A stretch of DNA of 64,000 bases from NCBI RefSeq assembly GCF_017498485.1, contig NZ_CP071795.1:2480001-2544000 (forward strand), in the 5' to 3' direction. Positions 16,979 through 25,688 of the stretch are shown piece by piece (within the stretch, counting starts at the first letter, position 1; every line of letters begins with the position of its first letter). Position numbers and translations under genes: made by a program. The notes below the pieces were generated by a model. The model searched no databases. It was given only the letters and a program-made list of their open reading frames with translations, and was not told the origin of the DNA. The stretch is from Polaribacter batillariae. Lineage in GTDB: Bacteria; Bacteroidota; Bacteroidia; Flavobacteriales; Flavobacteriaceae.

Positions 16979-18070
16979 ATGAAACCAACAAAAAAACAAC
17001 TTTTTAAACGTCAACTCACTTTGTCTGAAATAGGAGAAGTTGGGCAAGAGAAACTACAAAACGCATCTGTTTTGGTCGTTGGTTGTGGTGGTTTAGGAAG
17101 CCCGATTGCAGTTTATTTGGCTTCAAGTGGCATTGGAAAATTGCATTTAGTAGATTTCGATACGGTAGATATTACCAATCTTCACAGGCAAGTTTTTTAT
17201 TGTTTAGATGATGTAGATCGACCCAAAGCGGAAGTTTTATCAAAATTTATTAAAAAAAGAGCACCTTTTACAGAAGTAACTTTTAGTAACAATCCAATTA
17301 CAAAGTCAACTGTTTTTGAGTTGATAGAAAATATAGATATTATTGTAGATGGAACAGATTCTTTGCCCACAAAATATTTGTTAAACGATGCTTGTGTTAT
17401 TAAAAATAAACCTTTAGTTTACGGTTCTTTGTATAAGTTCGATGGTTATGTGGCTACGTTTAATGTCTTACAAAAAGATGGAAGTTATTCCACAAATTTA
17501 AGAGATGCGTTTCCAGAAATGGCAACAGACATTCCAAATTGCGAAGAAGCTGGAACGTTAAATGCAATTGTGGGCATGATTGCCATGCAACAAGTAAATG
17601 AAGTTTTAAAATTGGTTACAGGCATTGGAAAACCATTAACAAATCAACTTCGTATATATAATACGTTGCAAAACACCGAGTTAAAAATGAAGTTAAAACC
17701 TGTTTTTTTGAAAGATAAAATTGCGAAACTTTTTAAAGTACAAACCTATGTAGATTTTGCTTGTGCAGGTCAAAATCCTGATTGGCAAATATCTCCAGAA
17801 GAATTAAAAAAACGTTTGTCATTTCGAGCGGAGTCTAAAAATCTAGAAATTATAGCGGTTTTAAATAATTTAAAACTGCCTTTTGAGGTGCAGCAAACCA
17901 TTCATATTAATAATTTTGATGCAGATAAAATTAAAGTTGATAAAAGCAAAACCTATGTAATGGTTTGCCAACGTGGTTTTAACAGTTACAGAGCTACTGT
18001 AAAATTGAAAAATAAATACCCAGATTTAAAAGTGCTGAATTTAACTGGCGGAATTTCGAGTTACAAATAA
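16979..18070 (+). CDS. moeB: MoeB/ThiF-type adenylyltransferase fused to rhodanese domain
   Basis: 363 residues. The N-terminal E1-like domain has the nucleotide loop VVGCGGLGS (G35-G40), DFDTVDITNLHRQ and DGTDSLPTKYLLND; it would adenylate the C-terminal glycine of MoaD. The C-terminal rhodanese domain carries Cys330 in VCQRGFNS, the expected persulfide site, so the protein can couple activation and sulfur transfer. The CxxC zinc pairs of E. coli MoeB are missing (SYSTNLRDAFPE where CxxC is expected). Residues SFRAESKNLE near 281-290 are repeat-encoded, at the domain junction. moaD and moaE are not in the window. Confidence 0.9.
   Translation: MKPTKKQLFKRQLTLSEIGEVGQEKLQNASVLVVGCGGLGSPIAVYLASSGIGKLHLVDFDTVDITNLHRQVFYCLDDVDRPKAEVLSKFIKKRAPFTEVTFSNNPITKSTVFELIENIDIIVDGTDSLPTKYLLNDACVIKNKPLVYGSLYKFDGYVATFNVLQKDGSYSTNLRDAFPEMATDIPNCEEAGTLNAIVGMIAMQQVNEVLKLVTGIGKPLTNQLRIYNTLQNTELKMKLKPVFLKDKIAKLFKVQTYVDFACAGQNPDWQISPEELKKRLSFRAESKNLEIIAVLNNLKLPFEVQQTIHINNFDADKIKVDKSKTYVMVCQRGFNSYRATVKLKNKYPDLKVLNLTGGISSYK
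17817..17846. repeat. Palindromic repeat remnant inside moeB
   Basis: Starts TGTCATTTCGAGCGGAGTCT and is decayed relative to the 16281 copy. It is translated in frame as SFRAESKNL between the E1 and rhodanese parts. Confidence 0.82.
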
Positions 18071-18075
18071 AATAC

Positions 18076-19845
18076 ATGAAAAAACCTTTAGAATTTTATA
18101 CAAATCATAAAGCAGAATTAGAAGCAAAGACGAAAGAGTTAAAAAAGAAATCAGCCAATTTAAGTGTATTTAGATTTGCCGTTTTTTTAGCGACTTGTTT
18201 TTTAATTTACTTGACTTTTGGGAAATATCCAGATGTGTTTATCATCGCTTTTTTAGGACTTTTATTGTTTGGTTTCTTAGTAACAAAACATGTAAATCTT
18301 AAAAGAAAAAGAAATATTCTTGCAGAAAAAATTAAAATTAATACTGTTGAAGTTGAAGTTTTAAATAGAAATTTTTGTCACTTGGAAACAGGCTCTGCAT
18401 TTATAAATCCTGCACATTTTTATAGCAATGATATCGATTTATTTGGCAACGGTTCTTTTTTTCAATATATAAATAGAACCAAAACAAAAGACGGAAAAGG
18501 AGTTTTAGCAAACTGCTTAACAGAAAACAATACAGCTACTATTTTAGAGAAACAAGAAATGTTAAAAGAACTTTCAGGGAAAGTAAAATGGCGTCAGCAT
18601 TTTTCTGCTTTGGCAAGTTTGGTTGCTACAAACAGTACTTCAAAAGCTATTGTTAGGTGGATTTCTGGTTACAATTCTGTTTTTCCGAAATTTTTAAAAA
18701 CGCTTCAAATTATTTTTACGATTGCTTCTTTGGTGTTAATTGGGTTGGTTTCTTTTGGGTTAATTCCTTTCACTTATATAGTTATTTGGTTTTTTGTTGG
18801 CCTTTTTATTACTGGTAGATTTGTACTAAAAATAAACCATTTATATACAGAAGCCAGCAAAGCAAGAGATACGTTTAAGCAATATTACCCATTATTAAAC
18901 GTAATTGAAAATGAAGCATTTACTTCAAAAATTTTAAAAGAGAAACAGCAAACAATTAATTCAGAAAACAAAAAAGCCTCTGCTATTTTTAAAGAATTTG
19001 CTCGAATTTTAGATACTTTCGACCAAAGAAATAACATTATTATCGCAATTTTTGGAAATGGATTGTTTCTAACAGAAATTTACAATGTTTGTAAGGTAGA
19101 AAAATGGATTTTTAGCTACAAACATACAGTTGAAAGCTGGTTTGAAGTTGTTGCTTTTTTCGATGCTAAAAATTCGTTGGCAAATTTTGCATTTAATCAT
19201 CCAAAATTTATTTTTCCAGAAATTACTTCAGAAAAAAGTGTGATTAAAGCGACCAATTTAGGGCATCCTTTGTTAAATGTTGCTAAAAGAATTGATAATG
19301 ATTTCAACATTAATAAAGAAGAGTTTTTTATTGTTACAGGTGCAAATATGGCTGGAAAAAGTACATTTTTAAGAACGGTTTCTTTATCTATAGTGATGGC
19401 AAATTGTGGTTTGCCAGTTTGTGCAGAAAGTTTTCAATATTATCCCATAAAATTGATAACAAGTATGCGAACTACAGATTCTTTAACAGAAGACGAGTCG
19501 TATTTTTATTCAGAATTAAAACGCTTAAAATTTATTGTTGATGAAATTGAAGACGAAGATTACTTTATTATTTTAGATGAAATTTTAAAAGGAACCAACA
19601 GTAAAGACAAGGCAATTGGCTCTAAAAAGTTTGTAGAAAAACTTACAAAATCGAAATCGACAGGAATTATTGCCACACACGATGTAAGTTTATGTACTTT
19701 AGAAGATGAATTTTTTGGAATTAAAAATTATTATTTTGATGCAGAAATTAACAATAACGAATTGCATTTTGACTACAAATTAAAAAACGGAATTTGTAAA
19801 AACATGAACGCTTCTTTTTTACTGAAAAAGATGGAGATCGTTTAA
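18076..19845 (+). CDS. Membrane-anchored MutS-related ATPase
   Basis: 589 residues. The C-terminal third is a MutS-family ATPase: Walker A GANMAGKS (422-429), SMRTTDSLTEDESYFYSELKRL, Walker B YFIILDEILKGTNS and the ATHD switch. The N-terminal mismatch-recognition domains of MutS are missing. Instead there are two hydrophobic hairpins (about residues 35-75 and 205-255) and a helical core (residues ~255-380), so it is probably an inner membrane protein. It starts 5 bp after moeB. Such proteins recur in Bacteroidota, but I know of no established role; a part in mismatch repair is doubtful. Confidence 0.85.
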   Translation: MKKPLEFYTNHKAELEAKTKELKKKSANLSVFRFAVFLATCFLIYLTFGKYPDVFIIAFLGLLLFGFLVTKHVNLKRKRNILAEKIKINTVEVEVLNRNFCHLETGSAFINPAHFYSNDIDLFGNGSFFQYINRTKTKDGKGVLANCLTENNTATILEKQEMLKELSGKVKWRQHFSALASLVATNSTSKAIVRWISGYNSVFPKFLKTLQIIFTIASLVLIGLVSFGLIPFTYIVIWFFVGLFITGRFVLKINHLYTEASKARDTFKQYYPLLNVIENEAFTSKILKEKQQTINSENKKASAIFKEFARILDTFDQRNNIIIAIFGNGLFLTEIYNVCKVEKWIFSYKHTVESWFEVVAFFDAKNSLANFAFNHPKFIFPEITSEKSVIKATNLGHPLLNVAKRIDNDFNINKEEFFIVTGANMAGKSTFLRTVSLSIVMANCGLPVCAESFQYYPIKLITSMRTTDSLTEDESYFYSELKRLKFIVDEIEDEDYFIILDEILKGTNSKDKAIGSKKFVEKLTKSKSTGIIATHDVSLCTLEDEFFGIKNYYFDAEINNNELHFDYKLKNGICKNMNASFLLKKMEIV

Positions 19846-19847
19846 AA

Positions 19848-19886
19848 AATGGCTTGGATGATTTTATCCAAACCATTCAATTTTTT
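19848..19886 (+). terminator. Intrinsic terminator after the MutS-like gene
   Basis: AATGGCTTGGAT and ATCCAAACCATT pair (one mismatch) around GATTTT and are followed by a T7 run. It probably ends the transcript running from moeB. Confidence 0.88.
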
Positions 19887-19912
19887 TATTGTGCAATTTT
19901 AATAAAACTCTT

Positions 19913-19966
19913 ATTCTCGATACAAACTTTGCTCATTTTAATCGTAAAATTTACTTGAATTGACAG
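19913..19966. repeat. Degenerate cloverleaf repeat remnant
   Basis: TTCTCGATACAA (19913-19924) and ACTTGAATTGACAG (19952-19965) match the right half of the array element at 14.1-14.9 kb with changes. The middle hairpin is no longer clear. Confidence 0.6.
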
Positions 19967-19990
19967 AATTTTATCAAAATACACAACCGC

Positions 19991-21577
19991 TTAATCTTGA
20001 ATTTGTTTTTTAAGCATTACTTTCCAAATTTTATTGGAAGCCCTTGAGTTTCTTGGACCATAGCTTCCAGGATTTGATCTAAAAGCTTCAATACCTCCAA
20101 AAATATAACCAATTTCTATACTATCTGCATCAGTATCGTTAAAAGCTTTGTTAAGGTCTATAATTTCATTAGAGTTATTTGATTTTGGTAAGTTGCTGTT
20201 TGGTATTAACGTAGCTTCTGCTCCATAAAAAGGTGCTTTGTTAGTCGTTTTGTTATTAAAAATATTATAGTCTAAAATAGTGTGCGAACTTTTTAAAGGC
20301 TCGTTTGCGATATTCATTTTTATATGCACTCCTGTATTGGTAAAACCAGATAAATGCCCTACAGCAGCTCTTTTTCCATCTCCAATTCCACCTAATAAAT
20401 AAGTGTGTAAAGTTTCTGATTCTGAATCAAATAAAACAAAACTAGGACAAGAATATACATTAAAATTATTTTGATTGTAATTGCTATCGTAAGTATATTT
20501 CTTAGAATTTACTATTTTTTTAGGGTGAACATAAATTGCATTATTCCAAGCTAAATGATAATTGGTAGTATCTTTATTTTTTATAACAGTGCTGTCTGGT
20601 CTAAAAACACCTGTGTAAAAAGTCAATCCTTTTTTTATTTGATTATTTACTTTGTAAAAGTTAGGTGTAATTGGGCCATCTCTTCTTCTAAAAATAGATG
20701 TTGCATCTGTACCTTTTAAAGATGGTGAAGTAGCATCTGAAATAGTGTCTTTAATATTTATATTTAGCTGATAAGGTTTTTTTGAACTTGAAACGGTAAA
20801 TGGATACACTGCATCTACATATTTTTGAGATGTAAATGTAAAATTATGCCCTCCAGCCAAATATAAAGTATCGTCAAAAATATACAATTCTCCTCCAGTA
20901 CTAATTAAGTTTTTGTTTTTACCTATGCTAATTAAACTTTTAAGATTTGCAAGAGATAAATTTTCTCCTTTGATTAACTTAATCATGTTTGGAATGTTTA
21001 TTCTAGCAACCTGATTAAATGTTAAATAATTTTGAGTGTTAACGTTGTTTACTGGAGCTCCATAACCACCAACAACATATAAATAATCTTTGTCTTGCTT
21101 TACTAATGCGTTTGAATTTCTAAAAATTGTAAGATGCTCGTTTAAAAAACCTCTCATTTCTATGCAAGGAATGGTCATTTCACCAATTTTTTCAAAACAT
21201 TGTTCGTTCATTTTTTCGATAACGGTTTTAAAATGCATACTAATTGGTTTTTCGTTTGTTTTTGAATTGTAAACGAATAAGCTATCATTAAAAGATGGAG
21301 GTAAAAATGAAGTATTTGCATAGTTTCCGTTAAAAATATCATGGAGTCCACCATTATCATTTTCACTATTTGTTCTACCGGCAAAAAGTAACCATTCGTC
21401 ACCAGAAATACCGTGAGAAAAAGATTGCAATGCTGGAGCTTTAGAATTTTCTACAGCGCTTATAGATAAAATATATGTTGGAGCAATTTTAACTTTGTTA
21501 GCCTCTTTTTGCAAGCAGGAAGTTAACATGCAAAATAGTAAGATACTTGTGAAGATGTTTAACGGATTTCGTTTCAT
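19991..21577 (-). CDS. Kelch-like beta-propeller lipoprotein
   Basis: 528 residues with a lipoprotein signal peptide (lipobox LTSC). Several repeats end in a Gly-Gly pair after hydrophobic strands: YLYVVGGYGAPVNN, TLYLAGGHNFTF, TYLLGGIGDGKRAA and GYIFGGIEAFRSNPG, typical of Kelch propeller blades. It is likely anchored in the outer membrane and binds a partner or polymer. The stretch SHGISGDEWLLFAGRTN forms another blade. No enzyme motif is seen. It is monocistronic, with 113 bp of featureless DNA between it and gldD. Confidence 0.75.
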   Translation of the reverse strand: MKRNPLNIFTSILLFCMLTSCLQKEANKVKIAPTYILSISAVENSKAPALQSFSHGISGDEWLLFAGRTNSENDNGGLHDIFNGNYANTSFLPPSFNDSLFVYNSKTNEKPISMHFKTVIEKMNEQCFEKIGEMTIPCIEMRGFLNEHLTIFRNSNALVKQDKDYLYVVGGYGAPVNNVNTQNYLTFNQVARINIPNMIKLIKGENLSLANLKSLISIGKNKNLISTGGELYIFDDTLYLAGGHNFTFTSQKYVDAVYPFTVSSSKKPYQLNINIKDTISDATSPSLKGTDATSIFRRRDGPITPNFYKVNNQIKKGLTFYTGVFRPDSTVIKNKDTTNYHLAWNNAIYVHPKKIVNSKKYTYDSNYNQNNFNVYSCPSFVLFDSESETLHTYLLGGIGDGKRAAVGHLSGFTNTGVHIKMNIANEPLKSSHTILDYNIFNNKTTNKAPFYGAEATLIPNSNLPKSNNSNEIIDLNKAFNDTDADSIEIGYIFGGIEAFRSNPGSYGPRNSRASNKIWKVMLKKQIQD

Positions 21578-21690
21578 AATTAGTAAGTTTGGTTAGTAAT
21601 GTAAATAACTATTTAATGAAGCAAAAAAGAAAGAGTTGAAGTGACTATTTTAAAAAATAGGTAGTTGTACTTGGTAAAGATAAATGTAAA

Positions 21691-22242
21691 TTATTTGTTC
21701 CACTCTAAAGTTTCTACCAAACGCAAAACATCTTCTTTAATATACGCTACTGCTGGTAAAATAGAATCGTAATTTGGTTTTGCATAAAAATACAAAGCGC
21801 CTTTTATAAAGTTATTTGTGCTGTCGGTTACATGAAATTGTATTTGAGAGGCAGCGTTTCCGGTAATTTCATACAAGCTACCAAATACTCTTTTTTCTGG
21901 GTTTACAAAGTCTTTTGTAATAATTTCTTCAGCTTTTACAGTGTGTTTAAATACTAGTTTTTCGGCTTCTGTTAACAATTCTTTAATGTTATTTTTTACG
22001 GGTCTGTAAGTAATGTCTAACGAGGCTTTTAAATTTGGGTATTTAATTGTTAACCAATTATTAGGCTCGTTAATTATAGAAGTACTTTTTGGAACTTCAA
22101 AAGAATAAGGTCTTTTTAAGGATAATTTTTGATATGTTTTTGCAGGGTAATTTAAACTTAAATAGGCCTTTGGTTTGGGTAAAACATCTTCTTTACAAGA
22201 AACGAAAATGAAGATAAAAAATAAAAAAAAGAGATTACGCAT
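21691..22242 (-). CDS. gldD: Gliding motility lipoprotein GldD
   Basis: 183 residues; lipobox FVSC followed by KEDVLPKPKAYLSLNYPAKTYQ, the conserved GldD start. Further signatures are PYSFEVPKST, NNWLTIKYP and FVNPEKRVFGSLYEITGNAASQIQFHVTDS. GldD is a lipoprotein required for flavobacterial gliding and associated with the type IX secretion machinery in genetic studies of related species. Its start overlaps the end of gldE by 8 bp, the usual arrangement. Confidence 0.95.
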   Translation of the reverse strand: MRNLFFLFFIFIFVSCKEDVLPKPKAYLSLNYPAKTYQKLSLKRPYSFEVPKSTSIINEPNNWLTIKYPNLKASLDITYRPVKNNIKELLTEAEKLVFKHTVKAEEIITKDFVNPEKRVFGSLYEITGNAASQIQFHVTDSTNNFIKGALYFYAKPNYDSILPAVAYIKEDVLRLVETLEWNK

Positions 22243-23560
22243 TTCTTGTGGCTTTAATTTGTTTTATTCGTTTTCTATCTAAGGCTTCAACGGTAAACGT
22301 ATAATTCTTAAAGATTATTTTTTCTCCTCTTTTTGGGAATTTTCCAGAAATTTCTAAAATAAACCCAGCTAAAGTTTCACTTTCACCTTTTTCTTCCTCG
22401 AAAATATCTTCGTCTTCATCATCTAAAACTTTGCAAAAATCTTTTATGGTTGTTTTTCCTTCGAAAATATAGTTGTTTGCATCTATTTTAGAATACGATA
22501 AATCTTCATCATCGAATTCATCATTTATATCACCAACAATTTCTTCAATAACATCATCTAAAGTTACGAGTCCGCTTGTTCCTCCATATTCATCTACAAC
22601 AATGGCTAAGTGATTTTTTATGGCTCTAAAGTCGCCTAATAAGTCGTCTAATTTCTTATTTTCTGGCACAAAAAAGGGCTCTCGAAGTAAAGTTTGCCAC
22701 TTAAAAGATTTTTTATTTAAATGTGCCAATAAATCTTTGGCATATAAAACACCAACAATATTGTCTATATTTTCGTGATAAACAGGATTTCTGGAATATC
22801 CGTTTGCCAAAATTTTTTCTAAAACAACTTCATAAGGTTCCTCGTCTGAAAGTGCAAAAATATCGATTCGAGGTTTCATAATTTGCACTGTTTCTGTATT
22901 TCCAAAATTTACGATTCCTTCTAAAATTTTTTGCTCGTCTTTTGTAGTTGCTCCTTGTGAAGTTAATTCTAATGCTTGCGATAATGTTTCTACAGAAAAG
23001 TTGGTTCCTTTGCTTCCTAATTTTTTTTCAATCCATTTTGTTAAACTAATTAAAGGCAATGTAAATGGAGTTAAAAATATATTAATAGTATGTATAAATT
23101 TAGACATTGCTTTCGAGAAACGAAGTGCATTTCTAGAGGCATAAACTTTTGGTAAAACCTCGCCAAATAAAAGAATTAAAAAGGTAACTAAAATTATTTC
23201 TAACAAAAAACGAACAGGTACTTGAAATAAAATTAAGTTTAAAGAATAGTCGAAATTGCCAAATAATGTTTCTGCCAAAGAGGCAAAAAGAAGTACTATT
23301 AAAATATTAATAAAATTATTGGTAATTAAAATGGTGGCTAATAATTTTCGGGGTCTTTCTAATAAAGTAACAACAATATTTTGCTCTTTTCCGTTGTTAG
23401 AAAGTTCGTTAAGGTCTGTTTGAGAAAGAGAGAAAAAAGCAACTTCGGTTCCAGATACCAAAGCCGAACTTAAAAGCAGTAAAAGAAGTGCAATTCCATT
23501 TAAAGCAGTAACGAAATCTATAGAAGCTAAGAGAAATAATTGTTCGGGATCTGGGTCCAA
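22235..23560 (-). CDS. gldE: Gliding motility-associated protein GldE (CNNM/CBS family)
   Basis: 441 residues. Order: three or four membrane helices of a DUF21/CNNM domain (residues ~15-190), a paired CBS module (IMKPRIDIFALSDEEPYEVVL; VPENKKLDDLLGDFRAIKNHLAIVVDEYGGTSGLVTLDDVIEEIVGDI) and a C-terminal CorC/HlyC domain (FEGKTTIKDFCKVL). It resembles magnesium/cobalt efflux proteins but in flavobacteria sits with gldD. No in-frame ATG lies upstream, so the start is the TTG at 23560, giving MDPDPEQ, which fits the family N-terminus. Confidence 0.93.
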   Translation of the reverse strand: MDPDPEQLFLLASIDFVTALNGIALLLLLLSSALVSGTEVAFFSLSQTDLNELSNNGKEQNIVVTLLERPRKLLATILITNNFINILIVLLFASLAETLFGNFDYSLNLILFQVPVRFLLEIILVTFLILLFGEVLPKVYASRNALRFSKAMSKFIHTINIFLTPFTLPLISLTKWIEKKLGSKGTNFSVETLSQALELTSQGATTKDEQKILEGIVNFGNTETVQIMKPRIDIFALSDEEPYEVVLEKILANGYSRNPVYHENIDNIVGVLYAKDLLAHLNKKSFKWQTLLREPFFVPENKKLDDLLGDFRAIKNHLAIVVDEYGGTSGLVTLDDVIEEIVGDINDEFDDEDLSYSKIDANNYIFEGKTTIKDFCKVLDDEDEDIFEEEKGESETLAGFILEISGKFPKRGEKIIFKNYTFTVEALDRKRIKQIKATRNA

Positions 23561-23578
23561 TTTTAATTTTTTTATATG

Positions 23579-24007
23579 TTAAAAAGGTAAATCGTCTTTT
23601 TCTTCTGGAGCAATAGGTTTTTCTTCTGGTTGCTTAGAAGTTGTATTTATAGGTTGCGAATTATCTGCATTTTTTTTCGTGGTTAACATCGTCATTTCTA
23701 AAACATGAACTTCAGTTGAATACCGCTTTACGCCATCTTGTTCCCATTGTCTGTTTTTTAGCTTTCCTTCTACGTAAATTTTATCTCCTTTAGATAAATA
23801 TTTTTCGCAAACTTTTGCCAAACCATTTCTAACCACAATATTGTGCCAATCTGTATTGGTTATTTTTTCGCCAGTTTGTTTGTTGGTATAACTTTCTGAA
23901 GTGGCAATAGGAAAACGACCTAGACAATTTTGGTCATCAAAATAATGCATTTTTACATCATCACCTAAATTTCCAATTAAAATTACTTTGTTAATTGTTC
24001 CTGCCAT
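23579..24007 (-). CDS. ssb: Single-stranded DNA-binding protein
   Basis: 142 residues. An OB fold (residues ~1-105) starts MAGTINKVILIGNLGDDVKMHYF and includes NTDWHNIVV and YVEGKLKNRQWEQDG. A disordered linker leads to the acidic tip DDLPF, which recruits repair and replication partners. It sits between mutY and gldE, a conserved flavobacterial order. A palindromic repeat fills the gap to mutY. Confidence 0.97.
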   Translation of the reverse strand: MAGTINKVILIGNLGDDVKMHYFDDQNCLGRFPIATSESYTNKQTGEKITNTDWHNIVVRNGLAKVCEKYLSKGDKIYVEGKLKNRQWEQDGVKRYSTEVHVLEMTMLTTKKNADNSQPINTTSKQPEEKPIAPEEKDDLPF

Positions 24008-24020
24008 AGCTTATTATTTT

Positions 24021-24122
24021 GTTTGGTCGAGCGCAGTCGAGACCTAAAATCTCTCGAGAACTACGTTCGCTACTTTTAATCAAAAATTATTTTGATTTTA
24101 GTAATGCTCGAGGAGACAAACT
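24021..24122. repeat. Composite palindromic element between ssb and mutY
   Basis: Starts GTTTGGTCGAGC and ends GCTCGAGGAGACAAAC, giving related terminal arms. Inside are GGTCGAGCGCAGTCGAGACC (24025-24044), the same core as at 10603 and 13030, and a hairpin AATCAAAA/TTTTGATT near 24080-24099. No gene is seen here. Confidence 0.8.
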
Positions 24123-24165
24123 TAAAATGTTTATAAAATTAGAATCAAATATACTAAAAATATCA

Positions 24166-25212
24166 TTAATTTTTAAGTGGAAAATCTTCCAAAAAATTAG
24201 AAATTAAAACTGGAACAGGAAATTCTTGTATGTTTTTCCAAGAAATAGTGGCATTTTTTAGAGATGCTGTCTCTACAATCCAAAATTGTGTATATAAATG
24301 TTGATGAGAAAGTTTGTGTACGATTTGCTTTTTGTTATGTAATGAAATTGTAGTTTCATCAGGAAATAAGTCAGTAAATTTTTTGTTTGCTATTAATTCT
24401 TTTTTATCGATTATTTTTTCACTTTCAATCAATGGAAATTGATATAAACCTTGCCAAATGCCTTTTCCTTCTCTTTCATATAAGATGGTTTTATAGTCGT
24501 TTGTTTGAATGACTAAAAAGTTAAAATAACGTTTTCGAACCTTTATTTTTTTCTTTTTTACAGGCAGTTCTTTAACGAGATTTTTTTCGAAAGCGACACA
24601 GCTATTGGCAAAAGGGCAAGAATCGCAAAGCGGATTTTGAGGTTTGCAATGCAGTGCACCAAAATCCATAATGGCTTGATTGTAGGTTCCTGGCTGACTT
24701 TTATCAATTAAAGATTGTGCAATGGCTTTAAATTCTTTAATTCCTGTAGTAGAATTAATTGGTGTAGAAATGCCAAAATAGCGAGAAAGTACTCTATAAA
24801 CATTTCCATCTACAACCGCAGTTGGCTCGTTAAAGCAAATAGAGGCAATTGCAGAAGCTGTGTAATCTCCAATTCCTTTTAACTTTATAATTTCTAAAAA
24901 TGTAGAGGGAAATTTTCCATTTAGTTCGTTTGCAATGTATTTTGCAGTATAATGAAGGTTTCTTGCACGCGAATAATAACCCAAACCTTGCCACATTTTT
25001 AAAACGGTACTTTCATTTGCTTTTGCAAGATTAAAAACTGTTGGAAAAGCTTCTGTAAATTTTAAATAATACCCCAAACCTTGTGTCACTCTTGTTTGTT
25101 GTAGCATAATTTCGCTCAACCAAATAAAATATGGATTCTTAGTTTGGCGCCAAGGAAGTGTTCGCTTGTTTTGTAAATACCAGTATATTAGTTTGTTGTG
25201 GAATTTCATCAT
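24166..25212 (-). CDS. mutY: A/G-specific adenine glycosylase MutY
   Basis: About 348 residues. MutY removes adenine mispaired with 8-oxoguanine. Seen are the recognition Glu in WLSEIMLQQTRV, the HhH LKGIGDYTASAIASI, the catalytic Asp in AVVDGNVYRVLSRYF, the 4Fe-4S cluster C-x6-C-x2-C-x5-C (CKPQNPLCDSCPFANSC), and a C-terminal NUDIX-like domain from about residue 225 for the 8-oxoG side. The ATG at 25212 (or 25209) was chosen; a TTG at 25230 is upstream but overlaps the likely promoter region. Confidence 0.95.
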   Translation of the reverse strand: MMKFHNKLIYWYLQNKRTLPWRQTKNPYFIWLSEIMLQQTRVTQGLGYYLKFTEAFPTVFNLAKANESTVLKMWQGLGYYSRARNLHYTAKYIANELNGKFPSTFLEIIKLKGIGDYTASAIASICFNEPTAVVDGNVYRVLSRYFGISTPINSTTGIKEFKAIAQSLIDKSQPGTYNQAIMDFGALHCKPQNPLCDSCPFANSCVAFEKNLVKELPVKKKKIKVRKRYFNFLVIQTNDYKTILYEREGKGIWQGLYQFPLIESEKIIDKKELIANKKFTDLFPDETTISLHNKKQIVHKLSHQHLYTQFWIVETASLKNATISWKNIQEFPVPVLISNFLEDFPLKN

Positions 25213-25272
25213 AAAAAAATAGAATTGCAATATTACATTTTAAAATTCACATAAATTTAAGTCTTTATTTTT

Positions 25273-25300
25273 TTGGAGTTGATTAATTATCATATATTTG
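25273..25300 (+). promoter_or_regulatory. Promoter of the HU gene
   Basis: TATATTTG (25293-25300) matches TAnnTTTG exactly, with TTG at 25273-25275 at a slightly short 17-bp spacing. The context TATATTTGCAYCCGCATTTT is shared with the rplU promoter, suggesting similar growth-linked control. Confidence 0.7.
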
Positions 25301-25350
25301 CATCCGCATTTTTGAGACAAAATAAATAAAAACATAGTAAAAATAGAGAC

Positions 25351-25641
25351 ATGACGAAAGCAGATATCGTATCGAAAATTTCAGATAAATCAGGAATCGA
25401 AAAAACAGATGTTTTAGCAACTGTAGAAGCATTTATGACTGAGGTTAAAGATGCATTAGAAAATGGCAACAACGTTTATTTAAGAGGTTTTGGTAGTTTT
25501 ATTATCAAAACAAGAGCAGAAAAAACTGGTAGAAATATTTCTAAAAATACAACTATTAAGATTCCAGCTCACAATATTCCAGCTTTTAAGCCAGCAAAAA
25601 CTTTTACTGAAGGAGTAAAAAGTAAAGTAGCTGTTAAATAA
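25351..25641 (+). CDS. HU family DNA-binding protein
   Basis: 96 residues. MTKADIVSKISDKSGIEKTDV begins the dimerisation helices; the beta arm contains VYLRGFGSFIIKTRAEKTGRNISKNTTIKIPAHNIPAFKPAK, the usual DNA-bending arm and tip. HU dimers bind and bend DNA without strong sequence preference and help compact the nucleoid. It is followed within 50 bp by a tiny basic-peptide gene. Confidence 0.96.
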   Translation: MTKADIVSKISDKSGIEKTDVLATVEAFMTEVKDALENGNNVYLRGFGSFIIKTRAEKTGRNISKNTTIKIPAHNIPAFKPAKTFTEGVKSKVAVK

Positions 25642-25688
25642 CACAATACTAATCGAAACCTTAATTGGTTTAAAAAACATCAAGCATT

